This document shows, piece after piece, positions 6,339 to 11,468 of a DNA stretch of 11,468 bases. Position 1 is the stretch's first letter. Each line of letters begins with the position of its first letter. A program made the translations under genes and the position numbers. The stretch covers positions 1-11,468 of the forward strand of contig JASHWX010000115.1 of assembly GCA_030043815.1 (NCBI GenBank), written 5' to 3'. Origin of the DNA: Candidatus Rhabdochlamydia sp. Lineage in GTDB: Bacteria > Chlamydiota > Chlamydiia > Chlamydiales > Rhabdochlamydiaceae. The notes below the pieces were generated by a model, which was given only the letters and a program-made list of their open reading frames with translations, did no database searches and was not told the DNA's origin.

Positions 6339-7301
6339 ATGAAAATTCTGACATTTAAAAAGTCAGCATGGATTCTTACTATCTCCATTTCATGTACTTG
6401 TTTAATTTGTTTTTTTCATCTTCGACAATTACAGATTCGTAGAGATCAGCGATCATCTTTTTCGGAAGTTATTGAACAAATTCCAAAAGCCGATCAAGAG
6501 ATTCTAGAAGAATTTTTTCGTACTCTTGTAGTGCATTATAACCTTGGTTATGTTTTGTATGGCAACAAGCCCATGGTAACTGTTCAATACGTCAATCCGT
6601 TTTCTTCTAATGCCTTTGATCTCTATAGTATGGATCCTAATAATTTAAAAATGAAAAAGGGAGTAGAATGTTGGAGAAAATATTACAAGTTTTTTCCATC
6701 AAATAATTTCACATGTGTTTTTTTTGGAAATCCTCAAAAAGATCAAAATGTTGAATTAGTTTTGATAAACAAAAAGAGATTAATCGAGATTGCTGAAGCA
6801 AATATCAACAAATTCCGAAACAAATTTGGCAGACAAATTTCAGGAGTTAAGTTACTAGAGAAGATTGTGAAAGGAACTGAAATATGGGATTGTGACCTCA
6901 ACTATGAGATGATAGGGCTTTTACTAGGTTACGGAGAATCCAATTCTCATTATTTTCAAAGGCGCTCTGAAATCATTCTTAAATTTTACGGCTGGAAATT
7001 TACTCTGAAAAAATTGTCTAAGACCCCTAAGCAAGGCTATGCAACTATAGATGATGAAATAAAATATATTCAAAATGCATTCCGACCTTTAAAAGATGAT
7101 AAAATTTTAGATAAAGGATTTATGGTTTTACCGAGTTTTTTTGCAATTGCTGATTTAGATGAGACGCTTAAAATTAAGCATGATTATGAACTGCAACGAA
7201 AAAAATTGATTAGAATCTATCGAGGAAAATCCTTTTTCAAAGAGACGATATGCAAATATACCCAAGAGGGCTGCAGCAACTCTAGTGCTGGGCCAAAATA
7301 A
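6339..7301 (+). CDS. Membrane-anchored protein of unknown function, partner of the zinc-finger gene
   Basis: The 320-residue protein has one N-terminal hydrophobic segment (about 10-27, WILTISISCTCLICFFHL) preceded by lysines. It therefore reads as a signal anchor or uncleaved signal peptide, with the remaining ~290 residues outside the cytoplasm. Visible motifs are EILEEFFRTLVVHYNLGYVLYGNKPM split over residues 54-79 (the GYVLYGNKPM part at 70-79 is the most distinctive) and a glycine-rich LLLGYGESNS at 194-203. From memory, similar FxGxKPM and LGxGxxNS motifs recur in uncharacterised proteins of environmental chlamydiae, but I cannot verify this here. The ATG directly follows the TAA of the upstream gene and no strong Shine-Dalgarno is present at normal spacing, which suggests translation by coupling to that gene. 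AT-rich composition contrasts with the OMP genes. No enzyme motif was recognised. Confidence 0.75.
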   Translation: MKILTFKKSAWILTISISCTCLICFFHLRQLQIRRDQRSSFSEVIEQIPKADQEILEEFFRTLVVHYNLGYVLYGNKPMVTVQYVNPFSSNAFDLYSMDPNNLKMKKGVECWRKYYKFFPSNNFTCVFFGNPQKDQNVELVLINKKRLIEIAEANINKFRNKFGRQISGVKLLEKIVKGTEIWDCDLNYEMIGLLLGYGESNSHYFQRRSEIILKFYGWKFTLKKLSKTPKQGYATIDDEIKYIQNAFRPLKDDKILDKGFMVLPSFFAIADLDETLKIKHDYELQRKKLIRIYRGKSFFKETICKYTQEGCSNSSAGPK

Positions 7302-7564
7302 CCGATCGCCATCTCTGAAATTTAGGCACAACGTTTTAAAGCGCTAGCGTTCTGGTTGAGGAATCTGTGAAATTTTTAGAGCTTAAAAAAAAGTAGATTA
7401 AATAAATATTTTACTTAACGTCCAAACTACCTACCTTATCCTTAAACATTAGTCACTCATGCACGGATTTGAACAAATCATACTTCCGCACCCTAGTCAA
7501 TTCAATATTGACTTAATGATTTTAATTTCATATAATTAATTAAAAATAAAACAAAGGCGTTAAC
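7302..7564. other. AT-rich intergenic spacer between two gene units
   Basis: The spacer holds no convincing gene on either strand. It contains a small palindrome CGCTAGCG and an AT-only inverted repeat (TTTTTA-GAGCT-TAAAAA), both too weak to call a terminator. The only strong signal is the promoter at 7508-7536 for the downstream F-box gene. Confidence 0.6.
7508..7536 (+). promoter_or_regulatory. Near-consensus sigma-70-type (chlamydial sigma-66) promoter
   Basis: TTGACT (7508-7513) and a perfect TATAAT (7531-7536) are separated by exactly 17 bp of AT-rich sequence. Transcription should start near 7543, giving a roughly 22-nt leader that contains the AAGG ribosome-binding site (7554-7557, 7 nt before the ATG at 7565). 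The start of the F-box/ankyrin unit is therefore well defined. No operator-like repeat overlaps it, so expression may be housekeeping-like. Confidence 0.8.
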
Positions 7565-8866
7565 ATGAGTTTAATTCAAAATAATAATTTTCATAGTATT
7601 CCCTCGGATGCGCGTAGAGAGATTTTCTCCTATTTGCCTGCAAGAGAACTATTCAGCACCATTCCCTATGTGTGCAAGCTTTTCAAAAACGATTTGACAA
7701 ATGAATTTTTCAAAAGAAAGTGTTTTGAATTATTTAGGTCTTTAGAATCAATCCCTCAGTTTTATGATCCTATTATCCAAACAGTTGACAATCCATGGAA
7801 AGTGATTTGTTATTCATTAGCTTGTATATCATTCAATGGATTTTTGGATCCAATTGCCCACCGGCTTGCAAAAGCATCCTTGAATAAGTTTAAGTCCTAT
7901 CTTTCACCAGTAAGAGACGAGGCTCAATCTAGAATGATTAAATCCCGCGAAACTTTAAAGTCGATTTGCGGCGATTATTGCCAGGATCCTAACTCAAAGA
8001 TCGATAAAGCATGGAAATCTTATGAAGCTTTTAAGGCCCAAGCAGAAAAGGAAATAAATGATACGGAAAGCATCGATGAACATTCATCTGCTTATGCCCG
8101 TCAAATGGCGAAAGAATTCCATATACAAGCTAATATAAACATTAGAATCCTCTTAAGGGATAGAGTGAGGGCAGAATATTATCAATCTGTCGCTCTATTT
8201 TTAAGACAAAAAAATGTCGATCCGCGAATTGTAAGAAGTATTGAGCTTGAGAGTCAAGGCCTTTTGTTAAGAGCAGACTACGATGACCTTGAAACAGAAA
8301 GAAAGAATTTAGACGCTGAAATTAAGCATCTCGAAGAAGTCGCAGGACATTATCATACAATAATTAATGATCAAGTTATGTTAGAAAAATTTTCTACACG
8401 GGCTATTTTTCACATCCTTTATTTATTACCACATTTTAAAATCTGGATGCCACTTTCATCGAATTTGGAAAAGTTAAATCTGTTACTACAACAAACTCCA
8501 AGGCCTGAATCATCAATTAGTTACATTCAAGCCATCATTAATTCTCTTCCAACTCCTTTTCCAGGGACGATCTGGCGAGAGCTTTATGATCGACGCGGAA
8601 ATCATATTCAAGAATGGCAGTGGGCGGAGAATCATTTTCATGAATATTTGGGTGAGCTATCCCTTATTCTGGAACCTTTTATAAATAATTGTGCGAGACG
8701 ATATGGTGAGTTAAATGCGAATCCTATTCGAAACGCACAATTTTTGATGAGCTTTATTTCGCATCATAATTTCACATTCAACTATCCTTTGATTTGTCCA
8801 GATTTAGAAGTGGAGAAAGAGATATTCGATCGCGTAAAAAACTGTCATCTCAGTTGCTACTTGTAA
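7565..8866 (+). CDS. F-box protein, putative host-directed ubiquitin-ligase adaptor
   Basis: The 433-residue protein starts with a eukaryotic-type F-box at about residues 10-55. It reads SIPSDARREIFSYLPARELF, then STIPYVCKLF and an FFKRKCFE ending, which matches the LPxE-IFSYL-DL-VCK-W-KxxC layout of the domain. In eukaryotes the F-box binds SKP1 and brings substrates to the CUL1/SCF ubiquitin ligase; bacteria have no SCF, so a bacterial copy implies action in a host cell. The remainder is helical: charged stretches at 110-200, a likely coiled coil at about 230-262 (LETERKNLDAEIKHLEEV) and helices to the end. No leucine-rich or WD repeats were seen, so the substrate-binding part is unrecognised. 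No N-terminal signal peptide is present, so export, if any, would be by type III secretion, which chlamydiae possess. It has its own promoter, and the ankyrin gene follows after 17 nt. Confidence 0.8.
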   Translation: MSLIQNNNFHSIPSDARREIFSYLPARELFSTIPYVCKLFKNDLTNEFFKRKCFELFRSLESIPQFYDPIIQTVDNPWKVICYSLACISFNGFLDPIAHRLAKASLNKFKSYLSPVRDEAQSRMIKSRETLKSICGDYCQDPNSKIDKAWKSYEAFKAQAEKEINDTESIDEHSSAYARQMAKEFHIQANINIRILLRDRVRAEYYQSVALFLRQKNVDPRIVRSIELESQGLLLRADYDDLETERKNLDAEIKHLEEVAGHYHTIINDQVMLEKFSTRAIFHILYLLPHFKIWMPLSSNLEKLNLLLQQTPRPESSISYIQAIINSLPTPFPGTIWRELYDRRGNHIQEWQWAENHFHEYLGELSLILEPFINNCARRYGELNANPIRNAQFLMSFISHHNFTFNYPLICPDLEVEKEIFDRVKNCHLSCYL

Positions 8867-8883
8867 AGAAAAGGATGTTTTTT

Positions 8884-11280
8884 ATGTCATTTAAAATTAA
8901 TTCATTAAATTCTGCTCTTTTTGAGTTCCCATTGAATTCTTCTCCTCCTTTATGCGAGCTCATTGAATCGGGAGCTTCAACCGAAACCATCCAATATGCC
9001 ATCGAAGCCACTCCTATTTTGATGCTCGCAGAGTTCTTGAACCAGCCCAATGAGCAAGGATTGACTCCTTTAATGATCGTTGCGGGACGAGGGGATCGCG
9101 ACTTGGTGCAGCTGCTGCTTGAAATGGGCGCTGAAATCAAAGGCCAAGATCAAGACGGGAACACAGCTTTACATCATGCAGCCATTCAGGGAAATGCGGG
9201 AAGCATCGGCTTATTACTCGATCATGGAGCGGCGATCGAGGTTGCCAATAATCAGCATGAATCTGCACTCTATCTCGCTGCAAATAACGGTCAAAGCTTA
9301 GCTACAGCAACACTGCTCGCAAAAGGCGCAGGCATCGAAAAACAAAAATTAAATTTTTTGGACAGTGCAATTGAAAAAGGACACACTGAGATCGTCCGAA
9401 TATTGCTTAAAGAAAGGCCGCACTGTCTCGATCTGGATTGGGCATTATTGATGGCTGTAAGATGTGGAAATATGAAGATAGTAGAATTGCTTATCGATGC
9501 CGGAGCTGATGCTAATGCTGTAGGGTCCCCATTAGCTCGTGCTTTACGTAACGGCCTGGTGGCAATTGCCCGCTTCCTTCTCAAAAAGGGAGCAAACCCA
9601 CCGATAGGAAAGGATTGCTTGAAACATATTGAGATTGCCGCCAAGCAGGGTTATCTTCAGATAATCGATATTCTTCTTGAAGCGAAAGCTCATGATGAGG
9701 TTTTCAAAGCTGTTATGAGAGCCATCAAACATGGGAAGGCTGAGGTTGTCGACTGGGCTTTGAAGAAAGGAATCAAGAAACATGAGATGGGGGTCGCAAT
9801 CGGCTTAGTCGCAAAGAAGGGAAATGCGAATGCGATGAAAGCGCTTTTGAATGCAGGTATGGAGGTCGATACTGTATGCGGCCAGAAAGCCTATACAGCG
9901 CTGCACATCGCAGCTGAATACGGCCATGTTGGACTTGTCGACTTGCTGTTGAGTAAGGGAGCAAACATTGACGCTAAGACTAAAGATGGAAAACGCGCAT
10001 TATTTCTGGCCGCGCAAAATCTACATGCAGATGTCGTTCAGACACTCATTAAAAATAAAGCTCAAATCGATGCAAATAACACAGAATTAAATCGAACAGC
10101 TTTATCCCATGTCATCTACTATTGCTTGTTTGCAGATTATGGCCTAATAGAAGTAATTAAATATCCTTTTAAAGACAAAAAAAATTACTCGTTTTTAAAC
10201 AAATTGGATTGTTTAAATATCGCTAAAATTTTGTTGAAAAATGGCGCGAATATTTTAAATTCCATAGAGGATATAGATAAAAATAAAGGCAACATAAAAT
10301 ATAAGTTTTGCTGCACAAGGCCAGAATCTATTTCTTTCGTCATGGAATATTTGCCGAAACAATTGCATTCCCAACTCGATCAATTAGACTGCATTGAAAT
10401 GTCAGTAAAAGAAGGAAAAGAGGCTTTGCTGCAACTTCAACTGCAGCTTACCGCCTTTCATACAAAACTCGAACATACCATTCTCCCCTGTTTATATCGG
10501 ATCATTAGCAAAGAACATCACCATAATTCGATTCCTCCATTTTCACCCCATCCTTTCTATCAAAGAATTCTAAAGCTTCAAACTCAATGCCAAAATCAGC
10601 TCACAAAAATAGAGCAAGAGACCAAAGGATTTAAGGAAGCGGAAAAGGAATTTGACAATGACGATGTCTTTGCTCTTCTCGCAGCATGGGGAGCAGGGTT
10701 CGGTCAAAAGATCGAGATAAAAGAGAAAAATGGGGAAAAGCATTCAGTCGCATTATTGCCTAAAGAAAGTTATGAATTTTTATTTCACTGCAAGCATGGC
10801 GATTTCTGGCCTTGCGGACTGGAGACAGGAAGCGATTTGCGCACGCTTGGGATTGATCGCACCATCAGCAATCTGTTGGAATATAAGATGAAGAAAGATC
10901 CCGAGCGCGCAAGCCAGGAGCTATTGTCGGCCATCGGCGAGAAGATCCAGCTCTTCGAGATGTTGCAGCGCTTAGAATACCAAAACAGATATGAAGGCGA
11001 AGATGGGCAACTGCACGATCGGATCGAAGAGATTCTCGCTCATCTTAAAACGATCTCTCAAGGTCCGCTCAATGAACTGACACTAGCCGTCTGGGCGAAG
11101 TGGGAAACGACCATGGGCCAGGTGCTGCTCCGGGCCTATTTCTCTCAAGGGGTTGACACGATCAAAGCAAAACTCGGGCCTCTACAAATAAAGCTGAGCG
11201 AGCTCAAAGAAATAAAAGCCTATTCGACAGAGGATCTTTTCTCTTTTAGACAAATGGACAAGAAAAGAAAAAGCCGATGA
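8884..11280 (+). CDS. Large ankyrin-repeat protein with novel C-terminal helical domain
   Basis: The chosen start at 8884 (798 residues) has AAGGA (8871-8875) 8 nt upstream; an ATG at 8875 would overlap that site. Residues 57-400 hold about ten consecutive ankyrin repeats, the clearest being GLTPLMIVAGRGDRDLVQLL (59-78), GNTALHHAAIQGNAGSIGLL (92-111), YTALHIAAEYGHVGLVDLLL (337-356) and KRALFLAAQNLHADVVQTLI (370-389). Several middle repeats (160-330) are degenerate. A final repeat looks split by an AT-rich insertion of about 30 residues (412-441). Residues 500-798 form a helix-rich domain with no family I recognise, including LLAAWGAGFGQKIEI (598-612) and a C-terminal coiled-coil-like stretch. 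The protein ends DKKRKSR, which resembles a monopartite nuclear-localisation signal. Ankyrin repeats bind proteins, and adjacency to the F-box gene (17-nt gap) suggests a joint, probably host-directed, role. This is inferred, not shown. Confidence 0.85.
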   Translation: MSFKINSLNSALFEFPLNSSPPLCELIESGASTETIQYAIEATPILMLAEFLNQPNEQGLTPLMIVAGRGDRDLVQLLLEMGAEIKGQDQDGNTALHHAAIQGNAGSIGLLLDHGAAIEVANNQHESALYLAANNGQSLATATLLAKGAGIEKQKLNFLDSAIEKGHTEIVRILLKERPHCLDLDWALLMAVRCGNMKIVELLIDAGADANAVGSPLARALRNGLVAIARFLLKKGANPPIGKDCLKHIEIAAKQGYLQIIDILLEAKAHDEVFKAVMRAIKHGKAEVVDWALKKGIKKHEMGVAIGLVAKKGNANAMKALLNAGMEVDTVCGQKAYTALHIAAEYGHVGLVDLLLSKGANIDAKTKDGKRALFLAAQNLHADVVQTLIKNKAQIDANNTELNRTALSHVIYYCLFADYGLIEVIKYPFKDKKNYSFLNKLDCLNIAKILLKNGANILNSIEDIDKNKGNIKYKFCCTRPESISFVMEYLPKQLHSQLDQLDCIEMSVKEGKEALLQLQLQLTAFHTKLEHTILPCLYRIISKEHHHNSIPPFSPHPFYQRILKLQTQCQNQLTKIEQETKGFKEAEKEFDNDDVFALLAAWGAGFGQKIEIKEKNGEKHSVALLPKESYEFLFHCKHGDFWPCGLETGSDLRTLGIDRTISNLLEYKMKKDPERASQELLSAIGEKIQLFEMLQRLEYQNRYEGEDGQLHDRIEEILAHLKTISQGPLNELTLAVWAKWETTMGQVLLRAYFSQGVDTIKAKLGPLQIKLSELKEIKAYSTEDLFSFRQMDKKRKSR

Positions 11281-11381
11281 AGTTGCAATCGCCTCATCTA
11301 ACTTGTGGTCCTTAACAAAAGTTCTTAGAGCAATTTTATAACAGGATGCGACAATATCGATCAAGCAATGGAGTAAGAGCG
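11281..11381. other. Convergent intergenic region
   Basis: The stretch between the ankyrin gene and the convergent hydrolase tail is AT-rich. I found no inverted repeat with a T-tract and no gene with a credible start, so no terminator could be assigned. Confidence 0.5.
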
Positions 11382-11468
11382 CTAAAAATGGGAGCGGAAC
11401 CAGTCGAGGGCGAGGCGGGCGACTTCTTCGAGTGCGCCGCTTTCTTCGAAGAGATGGGTGGCTCGGGG
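11382..11468 (-). CDS. C-terminal end of an alpha/beta hydrolase (truncated by window)
   Basis: Reading the minus strand from the window edge gives 28 residues, PRATHLFEESGALEEV followed by ARLALDWFRSHF, then TAG at 11384-11382. The pattern ATHLFEE-x-GALEEVA-x-LA-x-WF-x-xHF is typical of the last helix of dienelactone-hydrolase-like alpha/beta hydrolases. In these the His of THLF is the catalytic histidine, and members sometimes occur fused to or beside a phosphoribosyltransferase. The GC-rich, third-position-biased codons against an AT-rich spacer support coding. The serine and aspartate of the triad and the start lie outside the window, so substrate is unknown. It converges on the ankyrin gene. 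Confidence 0.8.
   Translation of the reverse strand, partial: PRATHLFEESGALEEVARLALDWFRSHF

Noticed and set aside
7322..7410. Palindrome CGCTAGCG and TTTTTA-GAGCT-TAAAAA as a terminator after the membrane protein gene
   Set aside because: The stems are too short or AT-only and no T-run follows, so a terminator cannot be supported.
8794..8883. 30-residue N-terminal extension of the ankyrin protein from the ATG at 8794
   Set aside because: It would overlap the end of the F-box gene by 73 bp. A well-spaced AAGGA precedes the ATG at 8884, and the extension is basic, low-quality sequence typical of an out-of-frame reading.
11182..11364. 60-codon frame on the minus strand between the ankyrin gene and the hydrolase tail
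   Set aside because: Half of it lies opposite the ankyrin gene's coding end. It has no clear ribosome-binding site and no recognisable motif.
1..11468. CRISPR array, tRNA, rRNA, transposase or integrase genes, attachment sites
   Set aside because: No regularly spaced repeats, tRNA cloverleaf, rRNA-like stretch or transposase/integrase motifs were seen on either strand.

Overview
The window looks like a chromosomal segment of an environmental (amoeba-associated) chlamydia, order Parachlamydiales. The clues are three tandem Legionella-type/chlamydial pore-forming outer membrane proteins ending in RFDF, an F-box protein next to a large ankyrin-repeat protein, a GlgB-like glucan-branching enzyme, and a small exported zinc-finger protein paired with a membrane-anchored protein of unknown function. 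This placement rests on gene families recognised by eye. No database search was possible and the genus cannot be named.

Layout. At 1-39 a possible gene tail on the + strand is followed by a short inverted repeat (42-75). A near-perfect 66-bp palindrome (100-165) overlaps the stop codon of a divergent glgB-type gene (164-2677, minus). A 71-bp divergent intergenic region then separates glgB from a rightward cluster. The cluster begins with three paralogous OMP genes (2749-3789, 3770-4855, 4868-5911); the first two overlap by 20 bp and the third starts 12 bp after the second. It continues with a 130-residue exported protein carrying a C-terminal RanBP2-type zinc finger (5946-6338) and, with no gap, a 320-residue membrane-anchored protein (6339-7301). 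A 263-bp AT-rich spacer carries a near-consensus sigma-70-type promoter (TTGACT-17 bp-TATAAT). This promoter drives a likely two-gene unit of an F-box protein (7565-8866) and a 798-residue ankyrin-repeat protein (8884-11280). At the right edge, on the minus strand, is the C-terminal 28 residues of an alpha/beta hydrolase (11382-11468, cut by the window end).

How the genes fit together. The OMP trio probably supplies channel proteins of the outer membrane. The zinc-finger/membrane-protein pair reads as a two-gene cassette whose finger belongs to a class that in eukaryotes binds ubiquitin or RNA. The F-box/ankyrin pair resembles host-directed effectors: F-box proteins dock to SKP1 in eukaryotic SCF ubiquitin ligases, and ankyrin repeats bind protein targets. 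Two neighbouring units with eukaryotic-type ubiquitin-related or protein-binding modules suggest a small accessory region facing the host. By eye, the stretch from about 5930 to 8870 is clearly more AT-rich than the OMP and glgB genes.
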